Under the pieces are notes generated by a model. The model saw only the letters and a list, made by a program, of their open reading frames with translations. It was not told the DNA's origin and did no database searches. 6,753 nt of DNA from Pseudomonadota bacterium. Lineage in GTDB: Bacteria > Pseudomonadota > Alphaproteobacteria > Rhizobiales > Beijerinckiaceae. Every line of letters begins with the position of its first letter. The stretch's first letter is position 1. Both the position numbers and the translations under genes were made by a program. Shown here one piece after another: positions 1 through 5,858 of this stretch. The stretch spans positions 1-6,753 of the forward strand of contig JAKANG010000082.1 in NCBI GenBank assembly GCA_021812505.1, in the 5' to 3' direction.

Positions 1-728
1 TCAGGCAGCACGCCGAGCCCCGCGCCAGTGTCGAGCGCGCGCTTCATGGCGAAGAGATTGTTGATCGAGAACACCGGCCGCCGCGGGTTCCTGGGGTCGC
101 GGCCATGGGCCAGCAGCAGGTTGAGATTGCCGAGATAGGCCGAGCCGGTCACGCCGAAGGCGACGATGCGATGATGATCGAGTTCTTCGATGCTGCGCGG
201 GGTTCCGTGGCGCTGGAGATAGGCGCGCGAGGCATAGGCCGAATAATGCAGGGTGAAGAGGCGACGGCGGATGAGGTCGCTCTGCTTTGGCTCCCAGAGC
301 CGGAGCGCGATATCAGCCTCGCGCATCGCGAGGTCGAGTTCGTCATCGGTCAGGATGACGTCGAGTTCGATGTCCGGATAAAGCTCGCGAAATTCGGCGA
401 GGCGCGGCGTCAGCCAGACGGCGCCGAAGCCGGTGTTGGCGGTGACCCTGAGCAGGCCGTGCGGCTTGTCGCGGGCGTCGGAGAGGCGCACGCGCGCGCT
501 CTCGAGCTTGCTCATGACTTCCTGAACCGTGCGGAACAGGATTTCGCCCTGCTCGGTGAGGAGCAATCCGCGCGCATGGCGATGAAACAAAGGTGTTTTC
601 AGCTCGTATTCAAGAGCGGCGACCTGCCGGCTGACCGCCGACTGGCTCAGATGCAGAGCCTCGCCGGCGCGTGTGAAGGAGCCAGCCGCGGCGACGGCGT
701 GGAAAACCCGCAGCTTGTCCCAGTCCAT
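1..728 (-). CDS. LysR-family transcriptional regulator, LsrB/VtlR-like (C-terminus cut by window edge)
   Basis: DNA-binding regulator of the LysR family. I read 242 residues from ATG at 728 (MDWDKLRVFHAVAAAGSFTR) with no stop before the left edge; about 60 C-terminal residues are missing for a usual length near 300. The N-terminal winged helix-turn-helix is clear at residues 3-62 (GSFTRAGEALHLSQSAVSRQ, then LFHRHARGLLLTEQGE). The linker helix and substrate-binding domain follow from about residue 92 (LLRVTANTGFGAVWLTPRL). The DWDKLR start, the RHARG and TEQGE motifs and the QSDLIRRRLFT segment resemble from memory the alphaproteobacterial LsrB/VtlR group, which is linked to oxidative stress, envelope and small-RNA control. 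The visible part has no cysteine. A G-rich stretch (GGGGA) lies just upstream of the ATG. It is divergent from msrA, with an inverted repeat 18 bp upstream of its start that suggests autoregulation. Family is certain; the subgroup is likely. Confidence 0.93.
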   Translation of the reverse strand, partial: MDWDKLRVFHAVAAAGSFTRAGEALHLSQSAVSRQVAALEYELKTPLFHRHARGLLLTEQGEILFRTVQEVMSKLESARVRLSDARDKPHGLLRVTANTGFGAVWLTPRLAEFRELYPDIELDVILTDDELDLAMREADIALRLWEPKQSDLIRRRLFTLHYSAYASRAYLQRHGTPRSIEELDHHRIVAFGVTGSAYLGNLNLLLAHGRDPRNPRRPVFSINNLFAMKRALDTGAGLGVLP

Positions 729-745
729 TCCATCCCCGTCTTTTC

Positions 746-769
746 ATTTCGCGTATCTATACGTGAAAT
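746..769. promoter_or_regulatory. Inverted repeat in the lysR/msrA spacer, probable LysR operator
   Basis: Two 11-bp arms (ATTTCGCGTAT and ATACGTGAAAT) are separated by CT, with a single mismatched pair. The repeat lies 18-41 bp upstream of the LysR start and about 83 bp upstream of the msrA start. This is a typical place for a LysR-type operator serving both a divergent target and the regulator itself. Several T-N11-A arrangements fall within it, but that motif is too loose to be proof. A second palindrome, TTTTGCAAAA, directly abuts it at 769-778. The operator role is inferred from symmetry and position. I could not assign a convincing -35/-10 pair for either gene. Confidence 0.5.
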
Positions 770-851
770 TTTGCAAAAATCCTCGTCAATTTGGCGATGG
801 GCTCCCAGATTTGGCTTAGAAGCATAAAGGCTTGGAAGCTCGGAGGCAGTG

Positions 852-1502
852 ATGTTGTTCTCACGCAGGAAACTGGAAATCCCTACCCGGGACGAAGCTT
901 TGCCCGGCCGTTCGCAGCCGATCGCGACCGCGACGGCCCATTTCGTCAATGGCCGTCCCCTCGCTCCGCCCTATCCCGAGGCTTATGAGCGAATCCTGTT
1001 CGGCATGGGCTGTTTCTGGGGCGCGGAGCGCAAATTCTGGCAGGCGGGCGAGGGCGTTCATGTCACGGCCGTCGGCTATGCCGGCGGCTCAACGCCCAAT
1101 CCGACCTATGAGGAAGTCTGTTCGGGCCTGACAGGCCATGCGGAAGTCGCGCTCGTCGTCTTCGATCCGCAACGGATCGACTTGGCGCGCCTGCTCGCCT
1201 TGTTCTGGGAATCGCATGACCCGACCCAGGGCATGCGGCAGGGCAATGACGTCGGCACGCAATATCGCTCGGCGATCTACGCGACGAGCGAGGCGCAGCT
1301 TCAGGCGGCGGAACGATCGAAGGCGCTCTACCAGCAGGCGCTCGGCGCCCACGGCTTCGGCGCGATCACCACCGAAATCGCGCCGGCGGGGGAATTTTAC
1401 TTTGCCGAATCCTACCACCAGCAATATCTTGCCAAGAATCCGGCAGGCTATTGCGGTCTGGGCGGCAGCGGCGTGTCCTGCCCTGTCGGTCTGGACTTTT
1501 GA
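852..1502 (+). CDS. msrA: Peptide-methionine (S)-S-oxide reductase MsrA
   Basis: Reduces the S epimer of methionine sulfoxide in proteins and free methionine, using thioredoxin to recycle its cysteines. The 216-residue product carries the family signature GMGCFWGAE at residues 51-59 with catalytic Cys54, then [19 protein letters not shown] (74-92), TGHAE (94-98), [19 protein letters not shown] (122-140) and a C-terminal tail with Cys201 and Cys210 as likely resolving cysteines. This matches the three-cysteine arrangement of the E. coli-type enzyme, including its N-terminal extension of about 45 residues. No signal peptide is seen, so it should be cytoplasmic. I chose ATG 852 because GGAGG at 842-846 sits 5 nt upstream; the overlapping GTG at 849 would leave only 2 nt. 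It is the first gene of a plus-strand run with yqhA and ridA, and divergent from the LysR gene, which may control it. Confidence 0.97.
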   Translation: MLFSRRKLEIPTRDEALPGRSQPIATATAHFVNGRPLAPPYPEAYERILFGMGCFWGAERKFWQAGEGVHVTAVGYAGGSTPNPTYEEVCSGLTGHAEVALVVFDPQRIDLARLLALFWESHDPTQGMRQGNDVGTQYRSAIYATSEAQLQAAERSKALYQQALGAHGFGAITTEIAPAGEFYFAESYHQQYLAKNPAGYCGLGGSGVSCPVGLDF

Positions 1503-1525
1503 GCTTCGGGCGAGAGAGGCGGCGC

Positions 1526-2062
1526 ATGGGACTGGGGAAAAGAACCGAACTGTTCATTCAGAAAGTGCTTTTCGCCAGCCGCTGGCTGCTCGCGCCCTTC
1601 TATGTCGCCCTCGCGCTGTGCATGTTTATCCTGATGCTCAAGGCGGGGCAGCATGTCCTCCATCTCGTCCACGACGCGATTTCATCGAGCGAATCCTCGG
1701 TCGTGCTCGACACGCTCGGCCTGATCGACCTGACCCTGACCTCTTCGCTCGTCGTGCTGGTGATTTTCTCCGGCTTCGAGAATTTCGTCTCGCAGGTCGC
1801 CGACGACGGCGACACCAGCCGGCCGGCCTGGCTGACCAAGATCGATTTCGGCGGGTTGAAGCTCAAACTGATGTCGTCGATTGTCGCCATTTCGGCGATC
1901 CAGACGCTGCGGGTCTTCATGGATCTGAGCAACCAGACCGACCGCAACCTCGCCTGGAATGTCGGAATCCATCTGACCTTCGTCCTGTCCGCCCTGCTGC
2001 TCGCGCTGAGCGACCGCATTTCCGGCCACGGCTCGGCCAAAGCCGAGGATGGCGGGCCTTAG
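1526..2062 (+). CDS. UPF0114 family inner-membrane protein (YqhA-like)
   Basis: Integral membrane protein of unknown function in the UPF0114/YqhA family. The 178-residue product shows the conserved N-terminus VLFASRWLLAPFY (14-26), the segment LIDLTLTSSLVVLVIFSGFENFVSQ (66-90) and SSIVAISAIQTLRVFMDL (117-134) followed by IHLTFVLSALLLALSDR (148-164). These align by eye along most of E. coli YqhA (about 164 residues). Hydrophobic stretches near 18-38, 66-86, 115-132 and 146-162 suggest four membrane segments. The start is set at ATG 1526, where family similarity begins, with a purine-rich GAGAGAGG upstream; an upstream start at 1451 would overlap the end of msrA and adds residues unlike the family. 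It lies 23 nt after msrA and 48 nt before the ridA-like gene, so co-transcription is likely. The odd pairing with msrA gives no firm clue to function. Confidence 0.9.
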   Translation: MGLGKRTELFIQKVLFASRWLLAPFYVALALCMFILMLKAGQHVLHLVHDAISSSESSVVLDTLGLIDLTLTSSLVVLVIFSGFENFVSQVADDGDTSRPAWLTKIDFGGLKLKLMSSIVAISAIQTLRVFMDLSNQTDRNLAWNVGIHLTFVLSALLLALSDRISGHGSAKAEDGGP

Positions 2063-2110
2063 CGCGACGCTGTAAAGAGAGCGCGAATCCATCCGGCGAA
2101 AGGACCGAAC

Positions 2111-2464
2111 ATGCCCACATTGACAAGACTGAAGCCCGGCAAGCGCATGAGCCAGGCGGTGATTCGCGGCAACGCCGTCTATCTCGCCGGCCAGGTGGCC
2201 GAAAAGAACGCCGGCAAAGCGGTCCGCGAGCAGACCGCGGAAGTGCTCGCCTCGATCGACGCGCTTCTCGCCGAAGCCGGCACGGACAAGACCAAGATCA
2301 TGATGGCGACGATCTATCTCGCCGATATCTCGACCTTCGCCGAGATGAATTCCGTCTGGGACACTTGGGTGGTCGAGGGTGAGACGCCCGCGCGCGCCAC
2401 GGTCGAGGCCAAACTGGTCGCGCCGGAATATAAGGTCGAGATCGCGGTCGTCGCGGCGATCTGA
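2111..2464 (+). CDS. RidA family protein (YjgF/YER057c/UK114), probable reactive enamine/imine deaminase
   Basis: Small cytoplasmic protein of the RidA superfamily; characterised members form trimers and hydrolyse reactive 2-aminoacrylate-type enamines/imines. The 117-residue product has the typical fold landmarks: GNAVYLAGQVA (20-30), VREQTAEVLASIDALLAEAG (38-57), ATIYLADISTFAEMNSVWD (66-84) and the C-terminal signature ETPARATVEAK (91-101). Arg95 matches the catalytic Arg105 of enteric RidA, and Glu110 in the final strand seems to match Glu120. The start MPTLTRLKPGKRMSQAV and overall pattern suggest a Rid subgroup other than archetypal RidA, so the exact substrate is open and I give no symbol. 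ATG 2111 is preceded by AAAGGA with a 6-nt spacer. It is the last gene of the msrA run and is followed at once by a hairpin. Confidence 0.93.
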   Translation: MPTLTRLKPGKRMSQAVIRGNAVYLAGQVAEKNAGKAVREQTAEVLASIDALLAEAGTDKTKIMMATIYLADISTFAEMNSVWDTWVVEGETPARATVEAKLVAPEYKVEIAVVAAI

Positions 2465-2466
2465 GC

Positions 2467-2493
2467 GTAGGCCCGCGCTGCGCGCGGGCCTAC
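2467..2493. terminator. Perfect 12-bp-stem hairpin at the ridA/moeB convergent junction
   Basis: GTAGGCCCGCGC, a 3-nt loop TGC, then the exact reverse complement. It begins 2 nt after the ridA-like stop codon, and the distal arm contains the stop codon of the convergent moeB-like gene (TAG, read on the minus strand at 2492-2490). The very stable GC-rich stem and the convergent position support a bidirectional terminator or an mRNA 3'-end stabiliser. There is no T-run on either side, so it is not a textbook intrinsic terminator. Confidence 0.6.
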
Positions 2494-3287
2494 AAACCTC
2501 CGGCCTTGCGCCCGTTGAGCGGATTGTCCTCGTCCCAGCCATAGGACAGCGTTTCGAACCGCATGGCCGCGAGGTCGAACAAAGCCAGCCGTCCGACCAT
2601 GGACTGGCCGAAGCCGACGATCTCGCGGATGACCTCCAGCGCCATCAGCGAACCGACCATGCCGGTCAGCGCGCCCAGCACGCCCGCCTCGGCGCAGGTC
2701 GGGAGGCTTCCCGGCGGCGGCTTGTGCGGGAAGAGACAGCGATAGGTCGGATTGGGCGATCCATCAGGCCCGGTCTCGAAGGGCCGCAAGGTCGTCAGCG
2801 AGCCGTCGAACTGTCCAACCGCCGCCGTCACCAGAGGCTTTTTCGCATAAAAACAGGCGTCGGAGACGATATAGCGGGTGTCGAAATTGTCCGACCCGTC
2901 GGCGATGACATCACAGCTCTCGATCAGCGCCCGAACATTGTCCGCGACGAGCCGGGTTTTCATCCCGACGACCCGGACATGGGGATTGAGCCGGCGCAAG
3001 GCTTCCGCCGCCGCCTCGACCTTGGGCTGGCCAAGGTCCGACACGCCGAACAGGACCTGGCGTTGGAGATTGGATTCGGACACGACGTCGTCATCGACGA
3101 CATGGATCTCGCCCACGCCCGCCGCCGCGAGATAGAGCAGGAGCGGCGCGCCGAGGCCGCCCGCGCCGATCACGCAGACCTTGCTCGCCTTCAGCTTGCG
3201 CTGGCCGGCGCCGCCGACATCGCGCAACACGATGTGGCGGGCGTAGCGCTCGATCTCCTCGGAGGTCAGTTCGGGCAGCAAAGCCAT
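2490..3287 (-). CDS. moeB: MoeB/ThiF/HesA family adenylyltransferase (probable molybdopterin-synthase adenylyltransferase)
   Basis: E1-like enzyme that uses ATP to adenylate the C-terminal glycine of a small sulfur carrier (MoaD for molybdopterin, ThiS for thiamine), preparing it for sulfuration; cytoplasmic. The 265-residue product has the nucleotide-binding loop GAGGLG (41-46) after a beta strand, the acidic strand end VVDDDVV (63-69), NLQRQ (73-77, Arg76), ADGSDNFDTRY (129-139), CLFP (184-187) and TCAEAGVLG (197-205), with Cys198 at the position of the family's active-site cysteine. Of the two CxxC zinc pairs of E. coli MoeB, only Cys184 remains; the C-terminal pair is replaced by WDEDNPLNG. 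As I recall, this is common to an alphaproteobacterial branch. ATG 3287 is supported by AAGGA 6 nt upstream and lies 2 nt from the preceding gene's stop, so translation is likely coupled. The MoaD-versus-ThiS partner cannot be decided: no mo- or thi- genes are nearby. Confidence 0.88.
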   Translation of the reverse strand: MALLPELTSEEIERYARHIVLRDVGGAGQRKLKASKVCVIGAGGLGAPLLLYLAAAGVGEIHVVDDDVVSESNLQRQVLFGVSDLGQPKVEAAAEALRRLNPHVRVVGMKTRLVADNVRALIESCDVIADGSDNFDTRYIVSDACFYAKKPLVTAAVGQFDGSLTTLRPFETGPDGSPNPTYRCLFPHKPPPGSLPTCAEAGVLGALTGMVGSLMALEVIREIVGFGQSMVGRLALFDLAAMRFETLSYGWDEDNPLNGRKAGGL

Positions 3288-3289
3288 GG

Positions 3290-3886
3290 TCAGTCCTTGC
3301 CCCGCGCCCATCCGAGCGCCTGTTCGAGGCGGTCGTCGCCCCAGAACAATTCGCCGTCGGCGGTCACAAAAGCCGGCGCGCCGAAAACGCCCGCCGCCTG
3401 CGCGGCCTCGGTTTCCGCGCGCAGCCGCGTCTTGACCTCGTCCGATTTGGCGCGGGCCAGCAAAGCGTCGGCGGGCAGGCCCAGTTCGGAAAGCAGGCTG
3501 GCGAGGAGTCGCGCGTCGGAAATATCGCGGCCCTCGGCGAATTCGGCGAGATAGACGCTCCGGCTGAAATCGGCGCGCCTGTCGTCGGGAACCGCCCAGG
3601 CGAGCCGGGGGGCGAGCAGCGTGTTCTGCGGGAAGGGGTCGGGGCGCCGGAAGGCGAGGCCGCGCTCGGCGCAGAGCCGCTCCATGTCGCGCCACATATA
3701 GCGGCCCTTGGCGGGATAGATATTGAAGGGTGAGTTGTTCCAGCCCTGCGCCGCGAAGATCGGGCCGAGCAGGAAGGGCCGCCAGCGCAGACCGACCCCG
3801 GCGGCCCGCGCCATGGGCTCGGCGCGCATCGCCGCCAGATAGGAATAGGTGCTGGCGAATTCGTACCAGAAGTCAATTTCCGGCAT
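3290..3886 (-). CDS. 2-hydroxychromene-2-carboxylate isomerase / DsbA-like (kappa-GST) family protein
   Basis: Thioredoxin-fold protein of the DsbA/kappa-class GST group, where the best-known members are glutathione-dependent 2-hydroxychromene-2-carboxylate isomerases of naphthalene breakdown. The 198-residue product begins MPEIDFWYEFASTYSYLA; Ser12 takes the place of the usual catalytic serine and there is no CxxC, so it is not a disulfide oxidase. Further landmarks are RPFLLGPIFAAQGWNNSPFN (about 36-55), KGRYMWRDMERL and the C-terminal GVFGAPAFV with the cis-proline, then ELFWGDDRLEQAL. No signal peptide is seen, so it is cytoplasmic. ATG 3886 has a strong AGGGAGG 7 nt upstream; a start at 3934 is less supported. 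Its stop is 2 nt before the moeB-like start. No aromatic-degradation genes are near, so the natural substrate is unknown; many genomes carry such orphans. Confidence 0.88.
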   Translation of the reverse strand: MPEIDFWYEFASTYSYLAAMRAEPMARAAGVGLRWRPFLLGPIFAAQGWNNSPFNIYPAKGRYMWRDMERLCAERGLAFRRPDPFPQNTLLAPRLAWAVPDDRRADFSRSVYLAEFAEGRDISDARLLASLLSELGLPADALLARAKSDEVKTRLRAETEAAQAAGVFGAPAFVTADGELFWGDDRLEQALGWARGKD

Positions 3887-3926
3887 GTGCAGGCCTCCCT
3901 TCGGGGCTCGGTTCGCGCCGCCGCGC

Positions 3927-3954
3927 TTGAGCAACGGCGGGAATGTCGTCTAAA
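3927..3954 (+). promoter_or_regulatory. Possible sigma-70 promoter for the PAP2/puuD pair
   Basis: TTGAGC (3927-3932) and TCTAAA (3949-3954) are 16 bp apart on the plus strand, and the -10-like box is about 31 nt before the GTG start of the PAP2 gene. The match to consensus is only moderate. The same 99-bp spacer must also hold the promoter of the minus-strand isomerase/moeB pair, for which I see no convincing boxes. Confidence 0.3.
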
Positions 3955-3985
3955 GCAGGAATGTTTCCCAACCGCAAGGATCGCC

Positions 3986-4654
3986 GTGACGCGCAAGGCC
4001 CTGATCGTTCTTCTCATCGGCGCGATCTATCTCTTCGCGATTTTCGCGCTGTGGCCGCAGATCGATCTCGGCGTGGCGTCGCTGTTTTACCGTTCCGGCG
4101 CGTTTGTCGGACGCGGCCCGACGGGCGAGCATTTCCGTCGCTTCTTCTATGACGCGCCCTATTTCCTTTTGGGGGCCTTCGTGCTGACGGCGATCGCCCG
4201 CTTTTTCGGCCGGGTCGAGCGCGGTCCCGACGGGCGGGCGATCGTCTTTCTTCTCGCGTCCCTGGCGCTCGGCCCCGGCCTCCTGGTCAATGGCGTGCTC
4301 AAGGAGGTTTCGCACCGCCCGCGTCCCGAGCAGACCGTCGATTTCGGCGGGCCCTGGGCCTTCCAGCCCTATGACAGCTTTGCCGGCCAGTGCGGCCATA
4401 ATTGCTCCTTCGTCTCGGGCGAAGCGGCCACCGCCGCCTGGACCCTCGCCCCCGCCTTGCTGGCGCCGCCGCAGGCCCGGCCTTTGGCGGTCGCGGCGGC
4501 CCTGCTCTTCACCTTCACGACGGCCGGCCTGCGCATGGCTTTCGGCGGCCATTACCTTTCCGACGTGACTTTCGGCGCGCTCTTCACCTTTGTCATCGTT
4601 CTCGGCCTTTATGAATGGTATCGTCGGGGCCGGAAATCCGAAGGAACAGAGTGA
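3986..4654 (+). CDS. PAP2-family integral membrane lipid phosphatase
   Basis: Membrane phosphatase of the PAP2 (phosphatidic acid phosphatase type 2) superfamily, which removes phosphate from lipid substrates such as undecaprenyl pyrophosphate, phosphatidylglycerophosphate or lipid A. With a GTG start at 3986 (AAGGA 5 nt upstream; no in-frame ATG nearby) it has 222 residues. Hydrophobic segments lie near 5-22, 56-72, 86-104, 148-160, 166-182 and 195-210. Motif 1 is K-x6-RP (Lys106, Arg113-Pro114). Motif 3 is R-x5-H-x3-D (Arg183, His189, Asp193). Motif 2, usually PSGH, reads VSGE (143-146), so Glu replaces the His. Two cysteines (Cys136, Cys140) sit just before it, in a loop expected to face the periplasm. 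It overlaps nothing but ends 1 nt before puuD, so the two are likely co-translated. The substrate cannot be told from sequence. Confidence 0.9.
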   Translation: MTRKALIVLLIGAIYLFAIFALWPQIDLGVASLFYRSGAFVGRGPTGEHFRRFFYDAPYFLLGAFVLTAIARFFGRVERGPDGRAIVFLLASLALGPGLLVNGVLKEVSHRPRPEQTVDFGGPWAFQPYDSFAGQCGHNCSFVSGEAATAAWTLAPALLAPPQARPLAVAAALLFTFTTAGLRMAFGGHYLSDVTFGALFTFVIVLGLYEWYRRGRKSEGTE

Positions 4655-4655
4655 C

Positions 4656-5858
4656 ATGGACTCTCTCGCCGTCGCGCTCGACGACATTGCGTTGCTGTTG
4701 CGCTGGGCGCATGTGGTCGCCGCCATCGTCTGGGTTGGCTCGGCCTTCACGCTGCTGAAGCTCGATCTGGCGATGAAGCCGCGTACGCAGGATCCGGCGC
4801 CGCAGACCTTGTTCCTCAATGCGGGCGCCGGCTCGCGCCTGTTCCGCGCCCACGACGCCGACGGCGCGGAAAAGGCGCTGAATTTCAAATGGGAGGCCTA
4901 TGCGACTTGGGCAAGCGGCTTCGCCCTGTTCATCCTGGTCTTCTGCGCGGCGCCCCGGCTTTATCTGATCGACCCGCTCCTTTGGAACGCCGCGCCCTGG
5001 GCGGCGATCGCCATGGCGCTCGTTCCGCTCGCCCTGAGCTGGCTCGCCTATGATGCGCTGTGCCGGAAGAGCGGATTGAGCGGCGACGCCCTGCTCTGGG
5101 CCCTGTTCGGATTTTCCGCGCTGCTGGCGCTTCTGTTGACCCATGTCTTCGCCGGGCGGGGCGCCTATCCGTTGATCGGCGCCCATCTCGCCACCATCAT
5201 GACCGCCAACATCGCCCATGTCGTCTCGCCCGCGCAGAGGCGGCGGCTGGCGGGCCTGCGCGCCGGCCTGCCCGCCGACGAAACCGCCGCCAAAATGGCC
5301 GGCGCCCGCGCGCTCCACAATCAATATCTCGCGCTGCCGACGGTGTTCTTCATGCTGTCCGGCCATGCGCCGCTTCTGTTCGCGGGGCCGGACAATGGCG
5401 TCGCAGCGGTTCTGCTGATCGCTGGCTTCTTCCTGATCCGGCGAATCTGGCTGAAATTTTCGCGCGGCCTTGGCGTCGATCCGAAACTCGGGCTGGCGGC
5501 GGCGGCCTGCCTTCTGGTCGCTTTGGCGCTTTCCGCTCCGCAGGCCCCGCCAGCCGGCGGCCAGGCGCGCAACGCCGGCGCGGCCATCGCCCTTGCCTTG
5601 AGGCCGGGAATCACCGAGGTCCGGCAGGTGATCGACGCCCATTGCGTGGTCTGCCATGCGGCGCAGCCGCAGATGGGCGGCCTGGCGCATGCCGCCGGCG
5701 GGCTGGATTTCACCAAGGCGAGCGAAGTCGCGCTCCATCGGGACGCCATATTGCGGGCGGCGGTCTATTCGCGCGCCATGCCGCCGCCGGCCGCGGCCGC
5801 GGCGCTTGCGGCGGATGAGAAAAACCTGCTGGTCCGCTGGGCGTCGCGGCCCGATTGA
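4656..5858 (+). CDS. puuD: PuuD-like urate hydroxylase: membrane domain fused to cytochrome c
   Basis: Member of the PuuD family, membrane enzymes that oxidise urate to 5-hydroxyisourate and pass electrons to a C-terminal cytochrome c domain. The 400-residue product has an N-terminal polytopic domain (hydrophobic segments near 15-35, 83-98, 113-132, 145-163, 172-190, 226-243, 247-262, 277-293). Family landmarks are LLLRWAHVVAAIVWVGSAF (13-31), FKWEAYATWASGFALF (77-92), HVFAGRGAY (163-171), IMTANIAHVV and HNQYLALPTVFFMLSGH (221-237). The C-terminal domain has the haem-attachment motif CVVCH (330-334) and Met375 in AMPPP as likely axial ligand. The His-Gly-Gly-Gly segment I recall before FKWEAY in typical PuuD reads NAGAGSRLF here. 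ATG 4656 has AAGGA 10 nt upstream; ATG 4611 and GTG 4590 lie inside the PAP2 gene. No other purine-catabolism gene is present, so the substrate is less certain than the family. Confidence 0.85.
   Translation: MDSLAVALDDIALLLRWAHVVAAIVWVGSAFTLLKLDLAMKPRTQDPAPQTLFLNAGAGSRLFRAHDADGAEKALNFKWEAYATWASGFALFILVFCAAPRLYLIDPLLWNAAPWAAIAMALVPLALSWLAYDALCRKSGLSGDALLWALFGFSALLALLLTHVFAGRGAYPLIGAHLATIMTANIAHVVSPAQRRRLAGLRAGLPADETAAKMAGARALHNQYLALPTVFFMLSGHAPLLFAGPDNGVAAVLLIAGFFLIRRIWLKFSRGLGVDPKLGLAAAACLLVALALSAPQAPPAGGQARNAGAAIALALRPGITEVRQVIDAHCVVCHAAQPQMGGLAHAAGGLDFTKASEVALHRDAILRAAVYSRAMPPPAAAAALAADEKNLLVRWASRPD

Noticed and set aside
105..827. Long plus-strand open frame (240 codons) opposite the LysR gene
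   Set aside because: The minus strand encodes an unmistakable LysR protein over the same bases; the plus frame is an antisense shadow typical of high-GC DNA.
849..851. GTG as the msrA start
   Set aside because: Only 2 nt from the GGAGG ribosome site; the ATG 3 nt later has proper spacing.
1138..2382. 414-codon plus-strand frame across msrA, yqhA and ridA
   Set aside because: It is Arg- and Ser-rich with no family resemblance and overlaps three recognisable genes in other frames.
1682..2542. 286-codon minus-strand frame opposite yqhA and ridA
   Set aside because: Both genes on the other strand are recognised end to end; the antisense frame has low-complexity composition and no motif.
2379..3554. 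391-codon plus-strand frame opposite the moeB-like and isomerase genes
   Set aside because: Antisense to two clear genes and with no recognisable domain.
3288..3695. N-terminal extension of the moeB-like gene to 3695
   Set aside because: It would overlap most of the isomerase gene; family similarity begins at the ATG at 3287, which has its own ribosome site.
3915..3940. CCGCCG/CGGCGG inverted repeat with an 11-nt spacer in the isomerase/PAP2 spacer
   Set aside because: Six-base GC-only arms are expected by chance at this base composition.
3887..3985. N-terminal extension of the PAP2 protein to GTG 3887
   Set aside because: The extra 33 residues are not hydrophobic or family-like, and the stretch holds the divergent promoters; GTG 3986 has a well-placed AAGGA.
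4593..5738. 381-codon minus-strand frame opposite puuD
   Set aside because: The puuD frame has membrane segments and a haem motif; the antisense frame is rich in Arg, Gln and Gly with no domain.
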